64,000 bases of DNA, from the NCBI RefSeq assembly GCF_002979535.1, contig NZ_PCPB01000002.1:124001-188000 (forward strand). The letters run 5' to 3'. The translations under genes and the position numbers were made by a program. Positions 28,940 to 37,330 of this stretch are shown one piece after another; position 1 is the stretch's first letter; every line of letters starts with the position of its first letter. The stretch is from Brevundimonas sp. MYb52 (GTDB lineage Bacteria; Pseudomonadota; Alphaproteobacteria; Caulobacterales; Caulobacteraceae). A model generated the notes under the pieces. It did not search any database, had not been told where the DNA came from, and was given only the letters and a program-made list of their open reading frames with translations.

Positions 28940-29354
28940 TGAGTTCGACCCTGCCATCGAGCGCCTGTTCGCACGCGCCCCGGCCTTTGCCGATTCGGCC
29001 CAGTTCGAGGCCGGCGTGGCGGCGAAACTGTCGAAAACCTCTCGCTTCCGCACGGTGGCCCTGTCCGGAGCGGGCCTGATCGGCGGCGTCATCGCCGTGC
29101 GCGAGGTCCTGAACGTCAACTTCAACTTCACTGAATCGTCGGCGTCCGCATCGACGGGCTCTCAACCTGTCGCGCAGGGGCTCAGCATGGCGGGCGTGGA
29201 CGGCGCTCAGGCGGTTCAGTCCTTGCTGGATCGACTGGGCCTAAGCGGGTTCGACATGAGCTCCATGGGCGGAATGCAGTTGTTCTGGGCTACGGCCGGG
29301 GTGCTGGTCGCCTTGCTGGCGGCTGGGGTTGTGAAACTGTCTCAGGAAATCTGA
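28929..29354 (+). CDS. Membrane protein coupled to the ECF sigma factor, possible anti-sigma factor
   Basis: A 141-residue protein overlapping the sigma gene by 11 bases in another frame. It starts with an acidic cytosolic helix (DEFDPAIERLFARAPAFAD), then a hydrophobic stretch (TVALSGAGLIGGVIAV), a loop, and a C-terminal helix (LFWATAGVLVALLAAGVV). The genomic position and cytosol-membrane layout resemble anti-sigma factors, but no zinc motif (HxxxCxxC) is visible, so it is not a ZAS-type protein. The anti-sigma role is an inference from context. Confidence 0.7.
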   Translation: MSADEFDPAIERLFARAPAFADSAQFEAGVAAKLSKTSRFRTVALSGAGLIGGVIAVREVLNVNFNFTESSASASTGSQPVAQGLSMAGVDGAQAVQSLLDRLGLSGFDMSSMGGMQLFWATAGVLVALLAAGVVKLSQEI

Positions 29355-29435
29355 GCGCCGTTTTCCTGACGAAGTCGCGACCTACTGCTGAAATTTCGGG
29401 TCACGGCATGAACGCCTGCGTTGCGGGCGGGACGA

Positions 29436-29451
29436 CGACCCTCTAGGGTCG
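29436..29451. repeat. 16-base perfect palindrome upstream of the yfgM-like gene
   Basis: The sequence CGACCCTCTAGGGTCG has seven-base arms around two central bases. It lies between the sigma/anti-sigma pair and the yfgM-bamB-der run. It could be an operator, or a tight hairpin ending the upstream transcript; no T-tract follows, so the operator reading is slightly better. Confidence 0.4.
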
Positions 29452-29499
29452 CGCCGGTTTAGCGACCAGTCTTGGCAGCGGTTTTTGGGGCGACGTTTC

Positions 29500-30264
29500 G
29501 TGGTTGATGTCTTCGAACAGGTCGAGGAGGAGCTTCGCTCCGATCGATACAAGCGTATGGCCCGCACCTGGCTGCCGATCGGAGCCGGCCTGCTGGTCGT
29601 CGCCCTGGTCGCCGCCCTGGGCTGGTGGGGCTGGCAGAGCTACGTGACCAATCAGGCCGACAAGGCCTCGGCCGCCTATGATCGCGGCATGGAGGCCCTC
29701 CAGGCCAACAACCCGTCGGGCGCCGACGCCGCCTTCGCCGAAGCCGCCAAGTCGGGCAACGGCGCCTATAAGGCCCTGGCCCTGATGCAACAGGCCGGAA
29801 TCGCCGTGACGGCGAACAAGACCCAGGACGCGGTCAAGCTGTTCGACGACGCAGCCAAGGCCGCCGGCGATCCGATCATCGCCGACGCCGCCGCTATCAA
29901 GGCCGCCTTCCTGCTGATGGACACGGCCTCGCTGGAAGACATTCAGAAGCGTCTTGAGCCCCTGGCTGAGGACAAGCGCCCGCTGCACGCCTTCGCTCAG
30001 GAAGCCCTGGCCATGGCGCAACTGCAGCACGGCAAGACCGCCGAAGCGCGTCAGGCCTTTGTCCAGCTGCAACTGGGCCAGGATGTGCCGGACGACGTCC
30101 GTCAGCGCGCCCAGGCCGGCGTTCAGGCGATTGATTCGGGCACGGCCGCCGGCCTGGCCGCCATCGTTCGCGCCGCCGTCGCCCTGCCGGCTCCGGCTGC
30201 CGCGCCGTCCGCTGCCGCTGCTCCCGCACAAGCCGACGCGGCGCCTGCCGCCGTTCGCCCGTAA
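29500..30264 (+). CDS. YfgM-like tetratricopeptide membrane protein
   Basis: A 254-residue protein with a short cytosolic N-terminus (VDVFEQVEEELRSDRYKRM), one membrane helix (LPIGAGLLVVALVAALGWWG) and a periplasmic TPR-like domain (about 60-230) with repeats such as KASAAYDRGMEALQANN and AEEAAKSGN-type helices. The tail is Ala/Pro-rich. This layout matches YfgM, an accessory of the SecYEG translocon that helps periplasmic chaperones. The neighbours bamB and der follow exactly as in E. coli, which supports the call. GTG at 29500 is preferred as the start; an in-frame TTG at 29485 is possible. Confidence 0.82.
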   Translation: MVDVFEQVEEELRSDRYKRMARTWLPIGAGLLVVALVAALGWWGWQSYVTNQADKASAAYDRGMEALQANNPSGADAAFAEAAKSGNGAYKALALMQQAGIAVTANKTQDAVKLFDDAAKAAGDPIIADAAAIKAAFLLMDTASLEDIQKRLEPLAEDKRPLHAFAQEALAMAQLQHGKTAEARQAFVQLQLGQDVPDDVRQRAQAGVQAIDSGTAAGLAAIVRAAVALPAPAAAPSAAAAPAQADAAPAAVRP

Positions 30265-30287
30265 TCGACGCTTTCAGGACGCCCTGC

Positions 30288-31709
30288 ATGAACCGAACGC
30301 TGAAAGTCGCCCTGTTGTGCGGTCTGGCCATGACCGTCGCGTCCTGCGGCACCGTGCGCAACGCCCTGCCTTTCGGCCTGGGCGGCCAGAAGGAAGACGT
30401 CGCCAAGGCGACCGAAGGGCAGCGCATTTCGATCCTGGAGTTCGAGCAGCAACTGGCGCCGTCGGCGGCTCTGTCCGGCCGTGACTTCTTCCTGCCGGGG
30501 CCCCAGGCGGCGACCGCCTGGACCCAGCCGGGCGGCAACGCTGACAACTCGGTGGAGCATGTCATCGCTGCGCCGGAGTTCTCGATCGCCTGGCGGCGCG
30601 ACATCGGCGCCGGCTCCAGCCGCACCCGTCAGGTCATGGCCCCGGTCGTCGCAGACGGCGGCAAGATCTTCGTGCTGGACGGCGAGGCTGGCGTGACGGC
30701 TGTGGACGCGGGCACCGGCGCGGTCCTGTGGAAGGCCAACGTCAAGGTCGATGAGCACGATCGCGGCTCGCGCATCCTGGGCATCGGCTTCGGCGGCGGC
30801 GCGGCCGGCGGCGGTTTCGGCGGCGGCGTAGCCGTCGGCGGCGGCAAGGTCTTTGTCTCCTCCGGCTATCGCACCATGACGGCGCTGGACGCCGCCACGG
30901 GGGCTGAACTGTGGAAGTCGTCGGTTGATCTGCCGATCCACGGCGCACCGACGGTCGCCGGTCAGCGCGTCTATGTCATCGACGTCGACAACCAACTGGT
31001 GGCTTTCAACGTCAATACAGGACGTCAGGACTGGTCCTATCGCGGCATCACCGAGCCGGCGCGCGTCATGCGCGCCTCCAGCCCGGCGGTCAGCGGCGAC
31101 ACGGTCATCGCGCCCTTCTCCTCGGGCGAACTGGTGGCGCTGCGCGCCTCGAATGGCCAGCCCGTCTGGCAGGAGGTCCTGTCGCGCACCAGCCGCACCA
31201 GCGCCCTGTCCGAGATCCGCGATATCGCCGGGCGGCCGGTCATCAGCCGCGGCTTTGTCTATGCTGTCAGCCAGTCGGGCGTCCTTCAGTCGATGGACAT
31301 CCGTTCGGGCCAAGCGAAATGGTCCCTGCCGGTCGCGGGCGTCAATGCGCCCCTGCCGGTCGGCGACGTGGTCTATGTGGTGTCCAAGGCCGGTGAACTG
31401 ACCGTCGTCAACCGCGATAGCGGCCAGGTCTACTGGACGCGCGACCTGAATGAGGGTCGTGTCCGCAAGGAAGGCGGCGTTCTGGGCTTCGGCGGCAAGA
31501 CGGTCCGTCCTGTGTGGTCGGGCCCCATCCTGGCCTCCAACCGTCTGGTGCTGGTGAATTCGGACGGCGAGGTCGTGGCCTTTGACCCGAAGACCGGCGC
31601 GCAGCAATCCAGCCTGAAGCTGGGCGGGGCGGCCTTCATCGCTCCAGCCGCCTACAACGGCGCCCTTTACGTCCTCACGGACAAGGGCCAACTGGTCAGC
31701 ATCCGCTGA
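30288..31709 (+). CDS. bamB: Outer-membrane protein assembly factor BamB
   Basis: Lipoprotein of the BAM complex that helps insert beta-barrel proteins into the outer membrane. The signal ends in the lipobox VASCG, giving an acylated Cys about residue 20. The mature protein is an eight-bladed PQQ-like beta-propeller; repeats are visible as LDGEAGVTAVDAGTGAVLWK, ALDAATGAELWKS, VAFNVNTGRQDWSY and VVAFDPKTGAQQSS. A glycine-rich insertion (GFGGGAAGGGFGGG, about residues 163-180) in one blade is longer than in E. coli. Length of 473 residues is above the usual 390-ish because of this and an N-terminal spacer. It is 23 bases after the yfgM-like gene. Confidence 0.92.
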   Translation: MNRTLKVALLCGLAMTVASCGTVRNALPFGLGGQKEDVAKATEGQRISILEFEQQLAPSAALSGRDFFLPGPQAATAWTQPGGNADNSVEHVIAAPEFSIAWRRDIGAGSSRTRQVMAPVVADGGKIFVLDGEAGVTAVDAGTGAVLWKANVKVDEHDRGSRILGIGFGGGAAGGGFGGGVAVGGGKVFVSSGYRTMTALDAATGAELWKSSVDLPIHGAPTVAGQRVYVIDVDNQLVAFNVNTGRQDWSYRGITEPARVMRASSPAVSGDTVIAPFSSGELVALRASNGQPVWQEVLSRTSRTSALSEIRDIAGRPVISRGFVYAVSQSGVLQSMDIRSGQAKWSLPVAGVNAPLPVGDVVYVVSKAGELTVVNRDSGQVYWTRDLNEGRVRKEGGVLGFGGKTVRPVWSGPILASNRLVLVNSDGEVVAFDPKTGAQQSSLKLGGAAFIAPAAYNGALYVLTDKGQLVSIR

Positions 31710-31740
31710 TCTTTTCTTTGATTTGAGTTAGAAAGCCGAC

Positions 31741-33369
31741 ATGGCTCTAAAAGTCGCCATCGTCGGCCGGCCCAATGTGGGCAAGTCGACACTGTTCAAC
31801 CGACTCGTCGGCAAGCGTTTGGCGCTTGTCGATGATCGCCCGGGCGTGACCCGTGACCGTCGCTATGCCGACGGCAATATCGGCGACATGGATCTGACGC
31901 TGATCGACACGGCCGGCTACGAAGACGTCACCGACGACAGCCTGGAAGCCCGGATGCGCGAGCAGACCGAGGCCGCGCTGGATGACGCCGAAGTCGTCAT
32001 GTTCATGATGGACGCCCGCGATGGCGTGACGTCGCTGGACCGCATCTTCGCCGAGCGTCTGCGCAAGGTGCACAAGCCGATCATCTTGCTGGCCAACAAG
32101 TCCGAAAGCCGCGAAAGCGGCGGCGGCGTCGGCGAAGCCCACGCTCTGGGCTTCGGCGAGCCGGTCGCCATCTCGGCCGAGCACGGCGAGGGCATGGCCG
32201 ACCTGTATCAGGCGCTGGTCGAGGCCTCGGCTGACATCTTCGTCGAAGAGATCGACGAGCCGGACAAGCCGATCCGAATCGCCATCATCGGCCGCCCCAA
32301 TGCGGGTAAGTCGACCCTGATCAATCGTATGCTGGGCGAAGACCGCCTGTTGACCGGCCCCGAGGCCGGCATCACCCGCGACTCTATCTCGGTCGACTGG
32401 GAATACGAAGGCAAGGCGATCCGCTTCGTTGATACCGCCGGGATGCGTCGCAAGGCTCGAGTCCAGGAGAAGCTGGAAAAGCTGTCGGTCGCCGACACCA
32501 TCCGCGCCATCACCTTCGCTGAGGTGGTCGTGCTGGTGATGGACAAGGACGACGCCTTCGATACCCAGGACCTGCAACTGGCCGACCTGGTCGAGCGCGA
32601 AGGTCGCGCCCTGGTCTATGTGGCGTCCAAGTGGGACCTGGAGGAAGAACCCCAGTCCAAGATGGCCGAGCTGAAGCGCCTGGCCGAGGACAAGCTGCCG
32701 CAGTTGAAAGGTTCGCCCTTCGTCGCCCTGTCGTCGCACAATGGTCGTGGCGTCGAGCGGCTGATGCCGGCCATCATCAAGGCCTATGAAACCTGGTCGG
32801 TGAAGGTCAAGACCAAGGACCTGAACACCTGGCTGTCCATGGCCACCCAGAGGCACCCGCCGCCCGCCGTCAATGGCAAGCGCGTGAAGCCGAAGTACAT
32901 GGCTCAGACCAAGGCCCGTCCGCCGACCTTCGTCCTGATGGCCAGCCGCGCCTCTGACATGCCCGAGCACTATCAGCGCTATCTGGTGAACAGCCTGCGC
33001 GAGAGCTTCGACCTGCCCGGCACGCCGATCCGGCTGACGGTCAAGTCCAGCAGCACGTCGAACCCCTATGCCGAGGGCGGCGCCAAGTCCGGTCCAGAAC
33101 GCTACAAGGGCGACGCCAAGACCGCGCCGCGCAAGGTGCTGAAGGCCGAGAAGGCCGCCGAGGCTCTGTCCAACCTGCCGGGCAAGGCGCTGGAACAGAA
33201 GAAGTCGGGCATCAAGCCCAAGGTCAAGGCTCTTGGCGGGCTCAAGGCAGGCGCGAGCAAGAAGGCCGGTCAGAGCGTGGCCGTCCAGAAGGGCGCCCGC
33301 GGCGGCGCCCGTCAGGTGTCGCGTTCGGGCCGTATCCGCACCGGCCAGAAGCACGCGCCGAAGAAGTAG
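31741..33369 (+). CDS. der: Ribosome biogenesis GTPase Der
   Basis: Essential double GTPase for 50S subunit assembly. G domain 1 starts VAIVGRPNVGKSTLFNR with DTAGYED (G3) and NKSE (G4). G domain 2 starts IAIIGRPNAGKSTLINR with DTAGMRRK (G3) and SKWD (G4). A KH-like C-terminal domain follows (about 360-440). Beyond it a long Lys/Ala/Gly-rich basic tail of about 85 residues brings the total to 542, longer than the E. coli protein (490). The tail probably contacts rRNA. The start ATG lies 31 bases after bamB; a strong hairpin with T-rich tail follows the stop. Confidence 0.96.
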   Translation: MALKVAIVGRPNVGKSTLFNRLVGKRLALVDDRPGVTRDRRYADGNIGDMDLTLIDTAGYEDVTDDSLEARMREQTEAALDDAEVVMFMMDARDGVTSLDRIFAERLRKVHKPIILLANKSESRESGGGVGEAHALGFGEPVAISAEHGEGMADLYQALVEASADIFVEEIDEPDKPIRIAIIGRPNAGKSTLINRMLGEDRLLTGPEAGITRDSISVDWEYEGKAIRFVDTAGMRRKARVQEKLEKLSVADTIRAITFAEVVVLVMDKDDAFDTQDLQLADLVEREGRALVYVASKWDLEEEPQSKMAELKRLAEDKLPQLKGSPFVALSSHNGRGVERLMPAIIKAYETWSVKVKTKDLNTWLSMATQRHPPPAVNGKRVKPKYMAQTKARPPTFVLMASRASDMPEHYQRYLVNSLRESFDLPGTPIRLTVKSSSTSNPYAEGGAKSGPERYKGDAKTAPRKVLKAEKAAEALSNLPGKALEQKKSGIKPKVKALGGLKAGASKKAGQSVAVQKGARGGARQVSRSGRIRTGQKHAPKK

Positions 33370-33396
33370 GTCGCCCTCGAGCGGCCGGGAAGGTTT

Positions 33397-33430
33397 AGGG
33401 GCGAGCGGTCGGTGACGACGGCTCGCCCCT
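33397..33430 (+). terminator. Intrinsic terminator after der
   Basis: Perfect 10-base arms AGGGGCGAGC and GCTCGCCCCT enclose a 14-base loop, followed directly by TCTTCT. It lies 28 bases after the der stop and would close the yfgM-bamB-der transcript ahead of the next sigma-factor gene. Confidence 0.7.
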
Positions 33431-33501
33431 TCTTCTGGTCGGGGTCTTTTCGGGAACCTTGCGGCCCCACCGTGCGTCCAAGCCTGCGGATGGAGCGCGT
33501 C

Positions 33502-34230
33502 ATGAGTCTGCGAAAACCGAACGACTACGCCGTGCTGGATCAAATCGATCTGGTACGTCTGGCCCAGGTCGGCGACCGCGAGGCGTTTCGCGCCATCATG
33601 CAGCAGGGCAATCAGCGCCTGTTTCGCATCGCCCGCGGCGTGGTCCGCGACGACGCCGAGGCCGAGGATGTGCTGCAAGAAGCCTATGCCCGCGCCTTTG
33701 CCGCCATCGGCGGCTTTCGCGGCGAGGCGGGGATCATGACCTGGCTGACCCGCATCGTCCTCAACGAAGCCCGCGACCGGGTGCGAAAGCGCCGCCCGAT
33801 GGTCGATCTGGATGTCATTGAGCAAAGCCAGCAGGCCGAGGTCATTCCTTTCCCCAATGCCTTTGGCGCCAATCCCTTCGGCGGCGGCAGTCCCGAGATC
33901 GACGCGGCGCGGATGCAGATACGCAGCCTGATCGAACGCGCCGTGGACGACCTGCCGGCGCCCTTCCGCATGGTCTTCATCCTGCGCGACATCGAGGAGT
34001 GCAGCATCGAGGAGACCGCCGCCCACCTGCAACTCAAGCCCGAGACGGTGAAGACCCGGCTGCATCGCGCGCGCCGCCTGCTGCGTCAGGCCCTGGACGC
34101 TCAACTGGGGGCAACCATGGTCGGCGTCTTTCCCTTCCTCGGCGCCCGCTGCGCGCGCATCACCGAGGCGGTGCTGAGCCGGATGGAGCAGGAAGGGCGG
34201 CTAGCGCCGGGAACCTTTCCATCTGCCTGA
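33502..34230 (+). CDS. ECF-type RNA polymerase sigma factor
   Basis: A 242-residue sigma factor. Region 2 is at about 15-95 (LVRLAQVGDREAFRAIMQQ, then DAEAEDVLQEAYARAFAAIG and MTWLTRIVLNEARDRVR). Region 4 is at about 140-195 with IEETAAHLQLKPETVKTRLH. A roughly 35-residue C-terminal extension containing LGARCARITEAVLSRM follows; Cys-containing tails of this kind can tune some ECF factors. The ATG at 33502 is chosen for its GGAG seven bases upstream. No anti-sigma gene adjoins it; the next genes encode DUF4142 and cupredoxin proteins. Confidence 0.92.
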   Translation: MSLRKPNDYAVLDQIDLVRLAQVGDREAFRAIMQQGNQRLFRIARGVVRDDAEAEDVLQEAYARAFAAIGGFRGEAGIMTWLTRIVLNEARDRVRKRRPMVDLDVIEQSQQAEVIPFPNAFGANPFGGGSPEIDAARMQIRSLIERAVDDLPAPFRMVFILRDIEECSIEETAAHLQLKPETVKTRLHRARRLLRQALDAQLGATMVGVFPFLGARCARITEAVLSRMEQEGRLAPGTFPSA

Positions 34231-34284
34231 AGTCCAATGCTGAGGCGATGGCGGTCAAGCCGTCGCAGCAAAGGAAGAACCCCC

Positions 34285-34806
34285 ATGTCGAAAGCCCTTC
34301 TTCTGGCCGGCGTCCTGATCTTCGCTCCGCTGGCGCCCGCCATGGCCCAGAACGCCGGACCGACCGACCCGCAGATCGCCCACATCGCCTATACCGCCGG
34401 GCAACTGGACATCGAGGCCGCCAAACAGGCGCTGCAGAAGTCCACAAACCCTGAGGTCCGCGCTTTCGCCGAAACCATGGAGCGCGACCACGCGGCGGTG
34501 AACGAACAGGCCATCGCTCTGGTCACCCGTCTGCACGTCACCCCCGAAGTCAACCCCACCAGCACCTCGCTGACCGACGCGGCGGCGGCCACGCGGCAAC
34601 GCCTGGCCGGCTTGTCGGGCGCAGCCTTCGACAAGGCCTATGTCGACAACGAGGTCACCTATCACCGCACCGTCGATGAGGCCCTGCGCAAGACCCTGAT
34701 CCCCGACGCCGACAACGCCGAGCTGAAGTCGCTGCTGCAGACCGGGCTGGAACTGTTCCAGCAGCATCAGGCCCATGCCGAGCACCTGGCCCATGACTTC
34801 CCCTGA
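34285..34806 (+). CDS. Exported DUF4142 protein
   Basis: A 173-residue protein with signal peptide (MSKALLLAGVLIFAPLAPAMAQ) and a helical ferritin-like DUF4142 domain. Typical parts are HIAYTAGQLDIEAAKQAL, NPEVRAFAETMERDHAAVN and the late YVDNEVTYHRTVDEALRKTL with His residues. Members are often found with stress sigma factors and their role is unclear. An AAGGAAG lies at good spacing before the ATG. The gene follows the sigma factor by 54 bases and overlaps the cupredoxin gene by 14 bases. Confidence 0.88.
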   Translation: MSKALLLAGVLIFAPLAPAMAQNAGPTDPQIAHIAYTAGQLDIEAAKQALQKSTNPEVRAFAETMERDHAAVNEQAIALVTRLHVTPEVNPTSTSLTDAAAATRQRLAGLSGAAFDKAYVDNEVTYHRTVDEALRKTLIPDADNAELKSLLQTGLELFQQHQAHAEHLAHDFP

Positions 34807-35158
34807 ACGTTGCCCTGAACCCGGATCGGAGCGGCTTTCCCGGCGCATGCTTCTGATGACTGCGGGGGCGCTGGCGGTCGCTCCGGCGCTCCCTGCGGTC
34901 GCCGCCCCCCGGACCCACGCCGTCGTCATCGACAAGATGAAGTTCGGACCGTCTCCGGAGGGCGTGCGCGTCGGCGATACGGTGGCCTGGGTCAATCGCG
35001 ACCTGTTCCGCCATTCGGCCACGGCGCGAAACCGTGCCTTCGATGTGGATTTGCCGCCTGGCGCGACCGGGACAGCCGTCATGCGGACGGCGGGGACCGT
35101 CGCCTATGCCTGTCGGTTCCATGCAGCCATGACGGCCGAGATCGTCGTTAGCGGCTAG
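34793..35158 (+). CDS. Exported small blue-copper (cupredoxin) protein
   Basis: A 121-residue protein with a twin-arginine-like leader (SERLSRRMLLMTAGALAVAP) and an amicyanin/plastocyanin-like domain. The type 1 copper ligands are His in LFRHSA and the Cys-x-x-His-x-x-Met set in YACRFHAAM. It begins HAVVIDKMKFGP and has GDTVAWVNRDL, both typical strand sequences of this fold. It likely carries electrons in the periplasm. The ATG at 34793 lies inside the DUF4142 coding region, so the two are coupled. The last four bases overlap the convergent O-antigen ligase gene. Confidence 0.87.
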   Translation: MTSPERCPEPGSERLSRRMLLMTAGALAVAPALPAVAAPRTHAVVIDKMKFGPSPEGVRVGDTVAWVNRDLFRHSATARNRAFDVDLPPGATGTAVMRTAGTVAYACRFHAAMTAEIVVSG

Positions 35159-36513
35159 AGCGGTCGCGGTCGTCGTGTGCGGGCGAAGGGAGCGACGACC
35201 TTGGCCGGGGCGTCCTGGTCGCCGATCACCGCCTTCAGGGCCAGGGTCACGAACAGCACCCACCGCAGGCTGTGCCAGTTCATGGTGATGCTCTCGGTCA
35301 GCATGGTCAGGGTATAGGCCGTCATCATGGGGACCAGCAGCCAGCCGGACAGGCGTGTGTAGGCGGCCCAGAACGATCGCGCCCACATTTCGACCATCCA
35401 GGCAGCCAGCAGGATCAGGCCGGGAATGCCAAGACTGAGATAGACCTCCAGCCAGCCGCTGTGCGCGTGGGCGGCGGAGAAACGGGCCTCATAGGCGATC
35501 CAGGACTGCGGTCCGCCCGGCGAGTTGTCGGTCCAGACCGCGCCATAGCCGAAGCCGGTCCACGGGCGATGTTCGACCTGACGCAGGATGCCGGACCAAA
35601 TTTCGGTCCGGCCCGTCAGTGTGGCGTCCTTGCCAAGCAACTCGAATAGCAGGTCGCTGCGGGTCGCAATGACGACCAGGGCGGCGCAGATGACGACGAC
35701 CGTGATCCAGGTGCCCAGGATCGCGCGCACGCGTCCGGCCTTCACCAGGGCGACGAAGACCATGCTGGCCATGGCGAGGATCAGCACTACAAGGCCGGTC
35801 TTCGACGTGGACATCACCACCAGCGCTGCGGCTATGGCCGCGCACACCAACCACAGTCTTCGACGCTTGGGGACCATGATGGCGGCGGCGACCATGAAGA
35901 TGGCGGCCAGGCCCATATTCTCGCCCAGAGAGTTCTTCTCGAGCCAGAGGCCTCGCCATGCGCCGGGGAAGATGGTTTGCATCCGGCCCATGTCGGGCAG
36001 CAGGACGGCCAGAAGAAGCGAGGCGACCATCATGATGGCCATGGCTGTGGCGAAGATCTCGGTCAGCGTCGTCCAGCGCCAGCGCGCGGCCAGGGCGACC
36101 CCGCCCAGGGTTGTGAACAGCAGGGCCATCACGCGTCTCAGGGTGACGTCCGGGTTGATCGACCACACGAAGGACAGCGCCGCCAAGGCCAGCAGCGCCA
36201 GCAGCAAGGGCGACCGGGACAGGGCCTGCAAGGCCGTACCGGGGCGAGTCAGAACCAATCCCACCGCCAGGGCATAGGCGGGATAGAAGAAGTTGAGCAG
36301 GAAGTCGGACGAGCGCTGGCCATAGCCGGTCATCGGCGCGGCCCATGACTGCGAGTAGATCAGAACCACCAGCACTGAGGCGGCGAAGGCCAGAATATCC
36401 GCATAGGGCGTCGCGCGCGTCACCGGGCCGGAGCGCGCAGTCCGGTCTGCCGTTGTGCGAACGGTTTGTGTCGTCGGTCCTGAAAGTCGGCTCCCCGGCG
36501 ACTGGATCGACAT
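35155..36513 (-). CDS. O-antigen ligase family membrane protein
   Basis: A 452-residue polytopic protein with about eleven hydrophobic segments and a large periplasmic loop. Features of the WaaL/ExoQ-type family include the early YALAVGLVL segment, WSINPDVTLRRVMALLFTT, the SKTGLVVL motif, GRTEIWSGILRQVEHRPWTGFGYG and the loop AHAHSGWLEVYLSLGIPG with its conserved His. Such proteins ligate O-antigen to lipid A-core or polymerise exopolysaccharide. The exact acceptor is unknown. It is a single gene between a convergent cupredoxin gene and an SDR gene 6 bases upstream on the same strand. Confidence 0.87.
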   Translation of the reverse strand: MSIQSPGSRLSGPTTQTVRTTADRTARSGPVTRATPYADILAFAASVLVVLIYSQSWAAPMTGYGQRSSDFLLNFFYPAYALAVGLVLTRPGTALQALSRSPLLLALLALAALSFVWSINPDVTLRRVMALLFTTLGGVALAARWRWTTLTEIFATAMAIMMVASLLLAVLLPDMGRMQTIFPGAWRGLWLEKNSLGENMGLAAIFMVAAAIMVPKRRRLWLVCAAIAAALVVMSTSKTGLVVLILAMASMVFVALVKAGRVRAILGTWITVVVICAALVVIATRSDLLFELLGKDATLTGRTEIWSGILRQVEHRPWTGFGYGAVWTDNSPGGPQSWIAYEARFSAAHAHSGWLEVYLSLGIPGLILLAAWMVEMWARSFWAAYTRLSGWLLVPMMTAYTLTMLTESITMNWHSLRWVLFVTLALKAVIGDQDAPAKVVAPFARTRRPRPL

Positions 36514-36519
36514 GGGACC

Positions 36520-37281
36520 TTAGGCGGCGGATTCCGCCGACAGACCCTGCTTCCAATCCTTGAAGCTGACGGTCAGGGGCGGGGTGAGGTCAGGACGGGT
36601 CAGTTCGACCATCAGGGGACCGATCTCCGAAGGGTGAGGCAGGACCTCGGGATCTTCACCTGGAAAAGCCTGGGCGCGCAACTGGGTGCGCATCCGGCCC
36701 GGATCGACGATGGCGGCGCGGACCAGGGTGCTCTCGATTTCGTCGGCCCAGCATTTGACCAGGGCCTCGGCGCCGGCCTTGGTCGCCGCATACATGCCCC
36801 AGAAGGCGCGCGGGTTGGTCGCGACGCTGGAGGTCAGATAGACCGCGCGCCCGGCGTCGGAGGCGCGCAGCAGCGGCTCCAGCGAGCGGATCAGGCGATA
36901 GACGCCGGTGAAGTTGATCTTCTCGATCTTGGCGAACTCGCGCGGCTCGGCGTGGGCGACCGGCGTGAGACCCGAGGGGCCCATGGTCGCCGCCGCCTGA
37001 ACCCAGATGTCCAGCTTGCCGAAGCGCTCGAACAGGGCACCGCCCAGACGGTCGATGGCGCCGCCGTCCACCAGGTCGAACGGGACCAGGGTGGCGTGCT
37101 GGCCGGTGGCGGCGAAGATGGCGTCGTCCAGTTCTTCCAGTCCGCCCTGGGTGCGGGCGGTCGCCACGACGTGGGCGCCGGCCTTGGCCAGGGCCAGGGC
37201 GGTTTCATAGCCGATGCCGCGCGAGGCGCCGACGACCAGGGCGATACGGTTGGCGAGGGGAAGGGAAGCGTGTTCGGACAT
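36520..37281 (-). CDS. SDR-family oxidoreductase
   Basis: Classical short-chain dehydrogenase of 253 residues. The NAD(P) motif is ALVVGASRGIGYETALALAKAG; the Ser-Tyr-Lys triad lies in VYLTSSVATN and MYAATKAGAEAL. The C-terminal AIVDPGRMRTQLRAQAFPGE resembles the YciK-like group. Substrate is unknown. It lies directly ahead of the O-antigen ligase gene on the same strand with 6 bases between, so the two may be co-transcribed. Confidence 0.85.
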   Translation of the reverse strand: MSEHASLPLANRIALVVGASRGIGYETALALAKAGAHVVATARTQGGLEELDDAIFAATGQHATLVPFDLVDGGAIDRLGGALFERFGKLDIWVQAAATMGPSGLTPVAHAEPREFAKIEKINFTGVYRLIRSLEPLLRASDAGRAVYLTSSVATNPRAFWGMYAATKAGAEALVKCWADEIESTLVRAAIVDPGRMRTQLRAQAFPGEDPEVLPHPSEIGPLMVELTRPDLTPPLTVSFKDWKQGLSAESAA

Positions 37282-37330
37282 GCTGCGCTGATAGCGCGAC
37301 CCGCCGTCGGGCGAAAGGCTCAGCCTCGCT

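Noticed and set aside
31747..34104. A very long open frame antisense to der and the following sigma factor gene
   Set aside because: It exists because codon bias in high-GC genes keeps the opposite strand open. It is low in complexity, matches no family and covers clear genes.
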